Origin: Montifringilla adamsi
Lineage: Eukaryota > Chordata > Aves > Passeriformes > Passeridae
Reading direction: 5' to 3'
Assembly: GCA_017590115.1 (NCBI GenBank)
Contig: JAGGNK010010226.1
Location: 5,491,732 to 5,555,731 of the forward strand
DNA: 64,000 bases
The position numbers and the translations under genes are program-made. Under the pieces are notes generated by a model, which saw only the letters and a program-made list of their open reading frames with translations, did not search any database and was not told where the DNA came from. Positions 50,962 through 63,711 of the stretch are shown piece by piece (the first letter of the stretch is position 1; each line of letters opens with the position of its first letter).

Positions 50962-51037
50962 CAAAAAACAACAACAACAACAACAACAACAAAAAAAAAC
51001 AAACAAACAAACAAAAAAAAAAAACCCTAAAACCCCA
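50962..51037 (+). repeat. compound (AAC)n / (AAAC)n microsatellite
   Basis: About eight AAC units, an A9 run, four AAAC units, an A12-type run, then CCCTAAAACCCC. Likely length-polymorphic. Confidence 0.95.
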
Positions 51038-52199
51038 CATATATTCTCAAACGGTTTTATATTTTTTTGGCTAGATTCCTACAGATTTCTGTGTCCCCAT
51101 AGAATTAGAATAATAGCAAACATTATGTGTTTACATGCATGGTGATCACAGACTAAAACCATGCCAGCTCCAAGCAAGGGGTTGTACAAACGTAGTATGA
51201 AAATAACTTTTGATTTTTTTTTTTGTAAATTTAAGGCTAGGAATTTGGGGTATTGGTGCATCCACATGAGATATCTTCCTGTGTCTCAGAGGCAACAGGG
51301 GAGTAAGTAGCAGCAGAATGTGGTTATGGAAGGAGGAAATGTTTCATGCAGTGTGAAACTAAATATAAAACTGCATTATCATTACATGCTGAAAAATGGA
51401 AGAGGAAATAGCCTCATGTCTGTTGTGAGCAGACCAAAATCCAACCCAAATGCTTCTGCGTGGAATTTCCAGTTCTCAGATACTTTTAAAAGATGTTTTA
51501 TAGTTGCAATATCAATCCAAGAGTAATCCTCAAGGCAACATGTACATAATTCATGCAGCCTAGCCACCAAAAAAAATTCTGGCAACATGACCCACATGAG
51601 GCTAGTTACCTCCATTGCCATGAAAAGTACTTGTTCTTTGCAATTTTTACCTTGACAAACTAAAGCAGAGACCTGTGCCATTTATAAAATGGCAGTTTTC
51701 TGTGCTTAACAGCCATTATGATGTAAGATGAAGACTGTAGTCATTATTACACATTATTTGGTCATATTATTCATGAAATGAGGCTGTTGCATTCTGGAAC
51801 AAATAAAGATAGATTTCATGATCTGAATAGTTTGCCAAGCAAATGAATATCATAAATGAGACATAGATTAAGCTACAGGCATGCTGAATACATGAAAGAA
51901 AATATCATAATACCATATATTAGGAACCTGCTCTTTGTGTCTGGGACAAATATTTCTAGTGCTAACAAATCCATCCAGCTGTCAGCTTGCAGTAATGAAG
52001 TAGGCAACTTAAAAAGTACACAATGATTTCCAGCCTTGATGGATTATCACTTAACCCAAAATGCAAGGCTGTGGAGATAAGTATCACAATTGGTTGATGG
52101 TCTGATAAAGATTCCATTATATAGCTGAGCTCAGGAGAGGCTTCAGCAATGCATCAGGAATTCAAATATTCCCAGCCTAAGCTTTGATCACACTGGGGG

Positions 52200-52200
<1 letters not shown>

Positions 52201-52229
<29 letters not shown>
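52201..52229 (+). repeat. poly(T) run, 29 bases
   Basis: An uninterrupted T run. To its right lies a comparatively GC-rich stretch of about 330 bases, so on the minus strand this could be the poly(A) end of a retroposed sequence. No gene was recognised there and no target duplication is visible. Confidence 0.95.
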
Positions 52230-52232
<3 letters not shown>

Positions 52233-54338
52233 GCGTATGAATTATGCAGTCTGACAGTCTCTATTGTAAACTGGCAGTGCAGGAGGTTCTCCAAATTAAG
52301 AGTCCCTTCTGCTGGAAGCAATTTTCGTGCCTGCCAAGAGCATCCTTTGCTCCGAGTTCAGCCTCAGACCTCGCCTCAGGTGCCACGGGCTGTAAGGTGT
52401 CAGCTCTCCTTCTGCTCAGCCCCCACGTGCAGCTAGCAGGGAAGCACAGGCATTTCCAAAAAAGTCCCTGGGAAGAAGGACTGAAGTGATCAGTGTCACC
52501 ATCTCTATGTAAACTGCTGCACCAGAGCCAGTGTGTACTGATGTCACACTGACCATTTCCATCTGACCTCTGGTTGGGTGCTGACCTCAAGTTAGTAGTT
52601 TTCAACATTCCTGTGTAAACAAGATATGAAAACTGTATTATTCATACTAACTTCCTGCTCTCTGCAGGCTTAAAATGTCATTTTCAAAATAATAACTTTT
52701 TAAAAAAGCAGGTTTCTGTACCTCCCGCTTTAAAAGCCAGAATTCTACTGATTTCAAGAGATTTTGGTGACCTAGTATTTGCATCTCTACAAGCAGTTTG
52801 GTTAAAAGAGTTTATCCCATCTCACTTGCAGGTACCTCTGAAGCGAGTGTATCTGGATTTTCCAGTCCAAAGAGAGACAGGCAATTTTTAGTGCATTATC
52901 AATGCTGTCCCATAAGCTTGACAATGGCTTGCAGGCATCCAAAGTATTTCCTCCACAGAAAAATAGGCTGTACTTTCCTTTCTTCCAAGTAAAACTTTAC
53001 GTATAGATAAGCTCATTAATTTTCAGTGGGACTGTGTGTAGTTTTGGTGTGTTATTCACGGATAAAATCTGTGATCTGCTCATCTGGAGGGACCTGCTGG
53101 GTCAGTCAGTCTAAATTCTTGTATGGTTTCCTGTCTCACAGATTTATAATGAGACACAGAAACCCTTATTTTATTTTAAAGAGCATGCATCAGAACATAT
53201 GTAGACTTAATTTAGGACCTAAGGAAACAGAAAATCTGCAATTCCTCTTGGTGTTTCTCTTCAGCACTTAGTTATCCTCACTGTTTCAAACTTGAGCCTT
53301 GCTTCTGCCTTCAGTGTCTTTGAGGTTAACAACCACAGATTGATTCTTGAAGGCTTCATATTCCATATGCATTTTCTTCTCAAAATTGAATATTTATTGT
53401 AAAGGAGACTCTGTAAATATGCTTTGAAATTGATTCTTGAATTTCATTTGAAAGAATTGAATCTATGATCTCTAAGATCTTATTAAGATTTTGATTTGGT
53501 TTGTTTTAAAGGTGTTGTCAAGCATGTCTTTAATGATGAGTTTTAAGGGCAATATATTGGATTTCTTATAGCAGGGAGAAAGATTAAGCAAATGGTTGCT
53601 GTTGAATGTCCTTCACTGTTGCTGTATTTATATGGGATCACAAAACTTAGTTTTACTTTATTTAGAGAGGCGTTTGTGCTATTTTAAAGGCACTACCCGC
53701 AAAAACTGATATCTCTTTTTTTTTGTATTTATTACTGGGTAAGGCAGATTTTGGCAAGTTCTGTGGTGTCAGGGTATTGATAAAGTGTTTCACTGTTACA
53801 AGCAAAAGTATACAACTAGATATTGTTATAGCTAACAACAAGGACATCTAGAGCAACTGTTCCAGTGCCATGTGGGATGTTAAAAAAAAGACTGAAGTGG
53901 TGCCAAGTTCTAGAAATGAGGAAAGAAAAGAAAAAAGAGACAAAAATGCTTATAGTTTCAAATGTATTGCTAACACCTTTAATAAAAAATGCACGTCTTT
54001 CTCACTAGCCAGTGAACTAAAGTCATCAACTGTGCCTTTGAAGCTGAAAAGATTACTCTCTCTGCCCTTCGTTTCTCTGACACTCCACTTGAAACACAGT
54101 TAATAACTTCCAGTGTGAGCCTCACAAAATGCAGAATTGATACTAATTATATTAAGTTTTTTGGATGAAAGATGACCTTGGTGAAAGTTGAAGCTATAGC
54201 ATTCCCAGAACAAAAAAAAAAAAAATAAAAGCAAAATCTACAGAGAGTGACTTTGGAGATTATTTAACCCGACCTATTATTTTTTTGCATGTGAAGTTAT
54301 TCAGACTGTGAATACAAAAAAGGGTATTCTTAAGGTAA

Positions 54339-54354
54339 TTTTTTTTTTTTTTTT
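54339..54354 (+). repeat. poly(T) run, 16 bases
   Basis: Homopolymer in intron. Confidence 0.9.
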
Positions 54355-54699
54355 AGCATTTTTCAGAGCATTGAAATAAGTTGCTGTATCACATGCCTGG
54401 TTATTTTTTTTCTGTGTTAGTCATCTGAGATGTCTTTTCTGTGTCAGATTCAGCGAGTGCACTGTGGAGAAAAGGGGGTGCCACAGTGCTTGGAGGGGCT
54501 GGCACGTGTGTGTGTGTCAGCAGTCAACAAAGGCAAACAGGTGAACAAAAATCAAATGCCAGTGTTTTAAAAGATTAGCTTCAAACACACCTTTAAAGGA
54601 AAGGAGTGGAAGAGAAGCCTGGTTTGAAGTCCACGGTCTCGTAATCACAGCTGAGTTCATTTTTTGTCACTGCAAAATTGAGAAAAAGAGAGAATTACA

Positions 54700-55025
54700 A
54701 ACTCATCTACTCTGAGAAATACAGGGTGGAAAACCTTATTCAATAACACTTGACTCACTGTTTGGCTGACTATAAAAGACCGAACAGGGAAGCAGAACTG
54801 GAACTGACTGAAAAAATGAAATTCAGAACCAACACAAGGAAGTACTTTTCACTCAGAAAGAAATACAATTTTTCAATAGCCTACTGAGCCAAGTTTGGAA
54901 TTGGAGGCACTGGGGTCATTAAAGAAGAAGGGAGATACTATTCTGGAAGAACTGTGTTAACCAGGATGACTTGCAATGGGCTGAATGGCCTTTTCCTTTT
55001 CCCCAAATTTATGTTCTTTTTGAAA
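54700..55025 (+). mobile_element. old CR1-like LINE 3' end, sense orientation
   Basis: The end reads GGGCTGAATGGCCTTTTCCT and then AAATTTATGTTCTTTT, close to the shared 3' end of old CR1/L3 families (usual form GGGCTGAATGGCCTTTTCC...TATGTTCT). Upstream, AAATGAAATTCAGAACCAACACAAGGAAGTACTTTTCAC matches the usual segment just before it, in which the element text describes AAATT-rich and TTCTTCAC-like sequence. The frame is lost and the 5' border is uncertain. Confidence 0.5.
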
Positions 55026-57584
55026 AACTTTGATTACAAGTCATCCTGCTGTGATTTAGATAGCATGAATTTGAAAAGAATGTATCAAATCTTTTCAATC
55101 AAGATGCTTGGGTTTCTTTCCAGTCTGAATTCTTGCAAGCCTGTAATAGAAAACCATCAGTCAAGGGAAAGAAGTATCAGGAGTAGCAATTTACCTTAAT
55201 GTACAATTTCCTTTTCTGGCATAAAGGGTAAGAGACAAGTATCCCTGACAACAAAGGCCAGAATATAAATCTTTATGGGAATATATCAAAAAAGGGGAAA
55301 AAATATATAGAAAAATCCCCCAGATTGGCAATTTGAGGAATACATTTTATTTCTTTTGTATGCTTCTTTTCTTGTGGCTAACAAGTCTCTACTGTATACA
55401 CATCAGGTCATGAAGTGCATTCAGCACCCAACAGAGAAGAGACAAGTTTCATTTTAATGAATTCAAAGTGCTATAATGGACTTTTAGCATTGACTTTGGA
55501 CCAGGTCCCTGGACATACTTGACAGAAGCTGGCTTTTAAAACTATATTAATTTGTTAGACAATGGGAATATCACAGAAAATGAATATGTAAAGCTTTTTT
55601 CTTTTTTTTTTGGTGCAGTTTTCTGTACAGAGGAACATTTCAGATGTTTAGCTTTGAGTTTCACTCACTTACTGCATCCAGTGCAGGAATCCACTCTGTT
55701 ACTGGGCTGACTTGCAAATATTGGGCACACTTTGAGATCCTTTGGCACAATTACTGACATCAATCCTGAACTCCTTTATCACCTACAATGCAGTTTTGTT
55801 AGTGTGAATGCCGAGTTGCCATTGTGTGTGTGGACATCCATATGTCAGACTGTTGTGGTGGGGTTTTGGGCTAAACTTTTTGGGTTTTGAAAACAATAGC
55901 AGCCCTGGGTCATTTAAGTTTTTAAGGATTGCCTAATTCCAGAGCCTTACCCCGTCCAGTTTATCTCAGAAGCATCTGTTCCCAATATTTCTGGAGTTAG
56001 TAACACTCAGAAGAAATTAGACTTATATTGCATTCAGGTTGGCTCTCCTCCACCTCAGGACCTTGTGCCAAGTAATCTGTGAGTGGTTTTATGGATTCCC
56101 AGTCCCTATGGGATTTTTTTGTTGTTTTTGTTTTTTATTGTAAGTCCCTGTATTATAGCGTGACTGTGGGGAAGTGTGTTAATTGTTTTTGGCTGATGAA
56201 AATTTTCACCTTTTTACTTTTGGGGGCTTTTGAATAGCATTCACTAATTCTTGACAAATGATTTCTGTGAAAAATTTACTTCAAATTACTACTATGGCAC
56301 TCAGAGATTTCAGTCTTGTTTTCCCATGCAGAATGTGCTTCTTTATATTAAGAAATGTGAGTGGACTATAGGATTTCTGCATAGTTCTACTCAACCAAAT
56401 AAACTTTCAGGGGAATAATTCATAACAACAGAAATTTGCAGTAGTGTGGGCTTGTCTTCAACCCTATAATAAAATAGATGGCTTTTATGCAGTCTGAAAC
56501 ATCTTGCTCCTGTTATATTTGCAGTGTTATGGAGAAATTAAGAACATCGGGAAAGTTCAAGGGCAGGAGAATTTTTTTTCTGGGTTTTTGCTTTGTTTCA
56601 TTTTTTATATAGGCACTGCCTGCATGCACTTTTATATAATAACAGAAAAATAATGCTCATAATATGAACAACACATGGGTCAGTCTAAAACACATTCTCA
56701 AATATGGGTGTTTTATTAAAAAAGTGATGAACTGTTAAGCTGTATTCTGAAGACAGAACACATGGAGCAGATTCAAGGGCTTTGGAAGTTAATGCTGCTC
56801 AAATACATTAAGAAGGGTTTTTAAAAATTTTTTTTTACTGTTGACAATGTGTTTTATTTTTTTATAGGCTTCTAAATCTATTAGTAACTCTCCTGGTTTC
56901 TAGACAAAACAGCTTTCAAAATCCTACCATATTAAACCAATTTGTGAAGAATTTTTGATCTATGGTTGGTTGATACATGGCAGTATTTGAGTCTAGTTCA
57001 ATATTCAAACACAATCCTATATTACACTTTTGCCTCTCAATGTAAGTGAAATTAAACATATTCAACACCTAGCATTTAAACAGAGATCATATGCAACAGT
57101 CTTCATTCCTTTTGTTGTCATCTGATTTTGGTTTTGCAGGATTGGACATGTTTTAAACCTTTCTCTGTCTTTTGTCTCAGCTACAGAATGAGGCTGCTAA
57201 TTCTTTATGCTTTCACAAACTTCAGTAAAGAATCCAGGGTAAACTCTTAATGAGCATTTAAAGTCACAAGTGTCTAAATTTCAATGGGTCTGTCATTGGC
57301 CAAGATGGTTGAGGAAGGCAATAGGAAAAACAAAGCTGGATAAAAGAAAATTAGTGGTTTCTTCTGTGCATGGTAACCTCTTCAATTTCCCTATTGTTGC
57401 CCATTTCAACCTCATATTTCTCTATCACACTTTTTCTTATTATCACTCACTTTTTATTTATCTCACTTTTATTATTGACTAACTGATTTTAAAAAGGAAT
57501 GTACTCAGGGTAATATTGTGGACCTGCCATATTTCAATTGCCTCCCTCATTCGGAGTCAGAATTGGCATTAATCCACTGAATTG

Positions 57585-57949
57585 AACTCTGGGCTTGTCT
57601 AATCTGGAGAAAAAGAGGCTGATCCTGAGGAAGGAAAGTGGAGAGGGAAGTGCAGATGTCTTCCTTGGCATCCAGTGCCAGGAATGGTTCAGAGCTGCAC
57701 CAGGAGAGATTTTGAGTGGACATTAAGAAATATTTCTTTAGCAAGAGAGTGGTCAAGCACTGAAAAAGCCTTCCTGGAGAGAGCAGTGGTAGATGCCCCG
57801 TCCCTGTCAGAGTTTAGGAGGCTTTGGACAATGCCATCAATCAAGTTGAGAGTCAGGCCTGAAGCAATCAGACAGTTGTGCTGGATGATCACTGTGGGTC
57901 CCTTTCACCATGGCTTTTCTGTTCTATTTTGTTCCATTGTATTCTATTC
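57585..57949 (+). mobile_element. CR1 LINE 3' fragment, sense orientation
   Basis: CR1 is the dominant LINE of birds, usually left as 5'-truncated copies. This copy shows the standard order: CTGGAGAAAAAGAGGCTGA near the left edge, GAGCTGCACCAGGAGAGATT, then GACATTAAGAAATATTTCTT, GTGGTCAAGCACTGAAAAAG, CTGGATGATCACTGTGGGTC and a TTCTATT-type terminal repeat ending near 57949. It lacks the 5' part and open frames, so it cannot move. Short frames reading through it on both strands are not genes. Confidence 0.85.
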
Positions 57950-59454
57950 ATCCCTAGCATTTATATCATGGCAGCCGCAGCAGATGCCTAAGGTTGCACT
58001 GGAACACACAAGCCTCCAGTGGAGAGAGGTTCCTGGAAAGATCTAAGCTTTGCATTTGATATCACACGTGAAAATTTAGGTCGTCTTCCCTTCCAAATAA
58101 ATTATAATCAAAGGGTTCAAGTTGTGGAATAATGTAATTTTTAAAAGGCACATAAACGTTTAGAAGAGTTAGAGTCATACGTTTCCCCATCTGTTGCTGG
58201 ATCCCTTCAATAAATGGCTTTTTAATGCTTGGAAAAGCTATTTTAATTCTCTTTATAAGGGTTAGAAGAGGGTCTTTTGTACTGTGTTCAAAAGATCAGT
58301 GTTGGAAAAGGGCAGTTATTTTAGCCATATTGCAATATTAAAAGGATGTTAACAGGATGGCTGCTGAAAAAGGGAAAAAGGAAAATGGCAGTCAAATAAT
58401 CTCAGAGTCTTGGTCAGTTGAGAGTTCCAAGAATCAGCTTCATTAGCCCTGAACATCAACTGAAGCTTAACTTCAGACATCAGATCTAGGTCAAAAATTG
58501 CTGTGGATTAGTTATTTATTAGCAAATGTAGTAAATGGAATTTTCCAAATGGAATGTACACTTTTTCTGCCAAAAAGCACCTATGCTTTTTTTTTTATTG
58601 ATTGGCCCATGTCAATAAATTTATTCTTTCCATCAATATGTTATCTCTTAAGATCTCAGTTTTATCTGCTGATATTTCATTTTCATTAATTAATGGTTTT
58701 GCATTGCCTGTGTTTTAGTGAAGGAAAATTCAGGTAAAAACCTAAAAATGAAAGTATATAGGACTGAAAAAAGTGTTCTTTTAAGACTGTAATGTATTAA
58801 GTCCCAGAAAAACACGTGATGCCCACTCACTGTTGTAGGAATGTGAACTAATCCTGTCTGCATTCCACAGCTTTTCTTTCAGCAATCAAAAGGAAAATGA
58901 TGTATCAGCAGCAGAGCTGTGCTGCATTGGCAGCACCCCTTACATACATAGCAGGGCAAGAGCATGGCAAAGGATGGGACCTGCAGTCCAGCAGAGTGTT
59001 ACTCAGCCTGAACTTTATATTTTGTCAGGCCTGTGCTAAAATTAAAGAACTTTTTGTCAGCTTCACATGACATTCAACATGCATTAGGATTACATATTAA
59101 TTGAATTTGTTTGTGACAACATAAAAATGCAAAATATTCTTAACATTAACACTTTTCTAGATGCCTTCCCATGACCTGATTTCTTGTCTTCTGGACAAGG
59201 GGCAGCAGTCAGGCTGCAGATACTGCCCTGATCCTGCAAACTCACCCACGTTGTGCTGTATCAGCAGTCCCATGGAAATCAGGGAATCTACATCTGGTTT
59301 TTAATTCAAATGCATGTGTGTCTGTGGGACATTAGGACCCTTTTTGACATTAGGGGTAAACCCCATTCTTTGAACTTTTCTTCAGAAAGTTTATTTGGAA
59401 GGTTGTCTTGAAGGCACCGTGGTGTAATCACACCCAAATATTCCATTAATTTGC

Positions 59455-59470
59455 TTTTTTTTTTTTTTTT
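59455..59470 (+). repeat. poly(T) run, 16 bases
   Basis: Homopolymer in intron. Confidence 0.9.
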
Positions 59471-61027
59471 CCACTTACCCATTGCATACTGAGAAAAGTA
59501 GAACAAAAATAAGGGGTTTTGGTTTGTTCTTTTTTCTTGGCACCCAGTCTGTGTTATTATAGATAAATAATTTTTTCATGATAAGCTTAAAGCATTTATA
59601 TTGTTATGTACTTATCAAGCATTTACTCTATTTGCTCATTTTATGTAGCACTTCACAACTTTGATAAGGTGTGAATATTAAGATAAGACCCAATTTCTGT
59701 CTGAAGTGTCTGCAGAACCTGCTTCAAAGAAAGAAAAAGTAATTGGACTTCAAATTTTTACTCATTTTCCAAATACTTATCTGAACATCTGCAGTACCAT
59801 AGTAGATAATGCTACATATTACTGCTGCTAGAAAGCAGTTGTGCAACTACATTTTTAAGACAGAAATTTAAAACAAATTAAAACTATTTACTCATATGCT
59901 GAACATTCCCCTTTTCTATTCCACAGATTTTTTTTTTTAATGTAGTGAGAGTATTTAGCAGAAAGGAATGGTCGCCTTGCAGTTCATGTAACATTTGAAA
60001 TCACTTTTATGATTAAATTCAGAAAGGTTCATAATTTCAGTGTCAAAGTATGTATAAAAATCTATGAGAGAGTATGCATATTTTTCCTTCACATTATAAA
60101 GGGGATCCCCCCTTATCCCTCCTGGCCAGTAGGGCTATTTTCACAAGCCACTTGTAAAATGCCTTGAGATATTTCAAGACTGTGAAGAGCACAAAAATCT
60201 TTCATTTGGTACCTGAAGTGGTATTAATTATTTCACTACCAGGAAAGAAGTGATAGAGCCCTCTGGTGTCACCTGACCCTGCAGCACTCTCGTCTTTTGC
60301 TGGAGAGAAAGGATGATTTTCAAGCAAGGAGAGGGGCAGAAACCCAAACAGAAATCGTTGCTTTGTCACTTCATAAATGTGGGGTGGACCTTAAGGAGTG
60401 CCCCTTAGGGTGTGCCTTCCATGCTTTGGAAATACTGCACCTCTGCTTTGGAAATGCAGCGTGGAGTTCTGCTCATCCAGCAGAGAAATGAGCGGGGGAA
60501 AAAAAAAGTGAGAAGGATGGCTGATCTTTGAAAATGGTGTCTGTGCTAAGAGAGATTAAACTCACCAGCCCTCTTCACCTTGGAGAAGAGCTGGAGAGAG
60601 AGGTGGCAGCAGTTAAATTAAATTAGAAATGACATGAAAAAAGTGAATGATGTGAATACAGCCACCAATGCAGAAAGTTTCTAGACTCTGGAGTCAAAAA
60701 ATGGGTAAGTGAGCAAGGGAAACTTTAAGTATTCCATTTTTCATTTGGTTGTAAATTAAATTGGACTAGATGGTGATGTTTTCCCACCTAGTACAGACAT
60801 TTCTATTTCCTCAGATTTGCCTGCACAGGAAAAAAATTTTAAATGTCCTATTTGTCATGGTTTAAATGAAGAAAAACATAACAAGCTAAAATCATAGCTT
60901 TAATTACTACTCAAAACAATAAAATTGTTAAATCAAAACGTGCTTTTCCAAAAGTTGACTAAAATAACTAGATTATAAGGTTATTTTTGTTGCAATGTTT
61001 TTAAAAACAAATTTAAATCTACTAATT

Positions 61028-61300
61028 TTATAACCACAGGTAAAATACTTTAAAGTGCAAGATGACTAAATCCCAACTGTAATATACCTCTCCATTTATC
61101 CAGTCTACTTAAAATAAATCTTGTAACAGTATAATTTATTATTAAAGCATTTTTGGTGTACAGGCAATATAAATATGCTGCTATCCATAGCAGAGTTCAC
61201 ATACCACAGCAAATGTAGGTAAAAACCATTTGATACAGGTCTTAAAAAAATCAGACCAAGGCAGTGATCATTACACAAATCATCAGAATTTTTAAACACC
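61028..61300 (+). repeat. diverged repeat of about 270 bp, copy 1
   Basis: Aligned by eye with 62518-62785, it shares ordered blocks: TTTTATAACCACAG at the left, GCAAGATGA-TAAATC, AGTATAATTTA, GTACA followed by ATG-TGCTG, CCGCAGCAAA-like CCACAGCAAA, AGGTAAAAA, and ACAAATC at the right. Flanking sequence does not match. The two copies are clearly related but much diverged. No family was recognised and no terminal inverted repeat was seen. Confidence 0.75.
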
Positions 61301-62517
61301 ACTGTGTACCCCCTTTTTCTTATGAACTTGCCCTTTAGAAATTTCTGTTGGCTTAGGATATTTTTTTAAAAGGCTTCCAGCATTTTTTGGCAAAGTGAGG
61401 TTTAGCAGGGAGAGATGCTAGAGAAACATCTTCGTGCAACATGTGAACGTTTTTGTCATCCTGCCCACCCTCTCTCCAGCACTACCTGGAAAACATGGTC
61501 TCAGTACATTGTTTGGAACTCTAAACTAAAACAATTTCTCTCCTAATTGTCTGGTAAAAAGAAAAAAAAATGTTTCAGTCTCAATTGGAGGCTGTCTTGT
61601 TATAAAGCTAGGTTGTTTAAGTAGTCTGCATTATTGTGAAAGGTTATTTTTACAAAGTTACATTTATTTGTTTGTGTAAGATGTAAAGACTAGGACATGG
61701 CTAGGCTTGAAAAATAGGAAATGCTGGAACTTTTTGTCACAGAGAATCATTTCTCAAAGGTACTATGTTGTATTTTAATTAGGCCTCAACCCTGAAAATA
61801 TAAAAGTAGACAGGCAACTGATTATGCATGTAGTCATAAAAGTCTTTCGTGCTTTCCTAAAGGATGTTTTTGAATAAAGTCTGTTTTCTTTTGCTGTTAC
61901 AGAATTTGTAAGTTTTCCCTCTAAATTTAAGATTGCATTTGTAAGCTAAATAAAAGTCTAATGGTTGTGGAGGAGACAGAGATGCTTGAGAGTGCAGCTT
62001 AATCCCCCCATTATTGCCATAAATAATAGTGATGTAACACATCTTAACAAAATGAATTACTAATTTGGACTCTTTATCACCAAGTCACTCAGCTTCAAAG
62101 ACATTGTAAAACCATAAAACCAAGTTATGAATTTTTCTCCTTCCAAATAAATGCAAATAAAAATTACAGATGAAAAAGGCATTTACTCATCTTACAATAT
62201 AATTCACTTTATCAGGGGAAAAAAAAAAGATAGCATCTGATGAGAATGCTCATCAAATGTGAGTCTTATTGCTATAAAGGAAAAAATAATTTCTCTCTAT
62301 GGCTGGCTACTGTGTGAGTTGAGTGGTTAAATGATTATCAAACTATTTGGCAATTGCACTGGTGGTGTGTGCAAAGAAATACTGTCTGGGTGGCTCAAGG
62401 TTGTAATAGCAGTAATGGCTCCACAATTACAAAAGTGATAGGGGAAGCCCAAAGAGCATCTGTTACAATAATGGCAGGAATAAGGAACATAAAGCAGAGA
62501 GGGGTAATACAAATTCA

Positions 62518-62785
62518 GATTTTATAACCACAGATAAAAATACGGAATATTGCAAGATGATTAAATCAAAACTGCTACAATGCTCTACCTTAATCCAACA
62601 TTGTTAACCTAAATCTTCTAGCAGTATAATTTACTGCTAGAATCCTCCTGATGTACAAACCATGTAAACATGCTGCTGGGTAAGTCACCACTCATTTACC
62701 GCAGCAAACACAGGTAAAAAATTGGGTACAGTTTTTACAGAATCAGATTAAGTAGGTGGCTATTAGACAAATCTAAATTTAAGCC
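62518..62785 (+). repeat. diverged repeat of about 270 bp, copy 2
   Basis: Second copy of the 61028-61300 unit, same orientation, about 1.49 kb downstream. It begins ATTTTATAACCACAGATAAA and ends near AGACAAATCTAAATTTAA. It could be an old interspersed element or an old local duplication. Confidence 0.75.
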
Positions 62786-63691
62786 TAGTACCAATGAAGG
62801 AAGATTTAGATGACCTCAATGGAGGAAGATTTATATGATCACGAAGAACATTGCGAATAATTTATATATATATGCATTTTTCAATATTCAGAAGTTACAA
62901 AATACATGAATGGAGCCTTAAAAATAAGAAATTTGTATAGTGTGTGGGTTAAAGGAAACGATACTGTGAGTTTTCGTTGAGTTTAGATTTTGGTTTTGAT
63001 TTTTCTTTGGGAAAATATGCTGTGCCATTAGAGACCTTTTTTTGGTATTTTTTTTCCACATAAAATTCAAGCTGCTTTTCATGTTCAGGAAGGTCATGGA
63101 GCAGATATGAAGATGTGCTCCGGTTCTTGGACAGAGAAAGGAGAGCCTGCTGCTTTCAGGTACCTCTGCTGGAGACCAGCTGGGATGTTGCTGTGGTTCT
63201 TTCCTTAGCAGGATGTCACTTCTGACCCTGCATTTCCTGAAATGCCTGGTGTGGAACTCTGGCTGCCAAGAGGATACACATCCCTGTCAGTCTCCCTCTG
63301 GTACAGAGGCAGGAGAAGGCACAGCCAGCCATGAATCAGAAATGCTCAGTTTTAGCCCTGACAATGTAAAAGCGTGTGGATTTTACTCTTGTTTTTTGTC
63401 AATGCTCACCCATTTATGAGTGAGAGAAAAATGACAGGAAACAGCCTGAGAGTTGTCAATGGGTAGAAGTTCATAATCTGTGGAGACATTTTCATCCAAG
63501 TTATTTGGTTTTACGTACCCTGAACAGGCCCTTAGCTTCTACACATCAGTGAAGGCTGTTAAAGAGCAGTGGCTTAGAGGGCTGCAGCCCTGTGAGTCTG
63601 ACCCAGTAAATCCATGCATAAAATATTCCATGTGTAAAATTGTGCATGTTGCACTGACTATACGAAGGGAATATTCAGGATTTAACAGTTT

Positions 63692-63711
63692 GGGGGGTTA
63701 GGGTGGGCGGG
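63692..63711 (+). other. canonical G-quadruplex motif
   Basis: G6, TTA, G3, T, G3, C, G3: four G runs with loops of three, one and one bases, which fits a stable parallel quadruplex. It lies on the CADM2 sense strand in otherwise AT-rich intron. Confidence 0.75.

Noticed and set aside
52261..52608. 115-codon open frame on the minus strand
   Set aside because: No domain, no recognised protein and no splice or promoter context; noted only as part of the possible retrocopy finding.
57675..58046. 123-codon open frame on the + strand
   Set aside because: It lies mainly in the CR1 3' fragment, which explains its length.
60560..60800. possible further CR1 3' end (TTGGACTAGATGGTGATG)
   Set aside because: Only one short motif matches and the expected terminal repeat and upstream blocks are missing.
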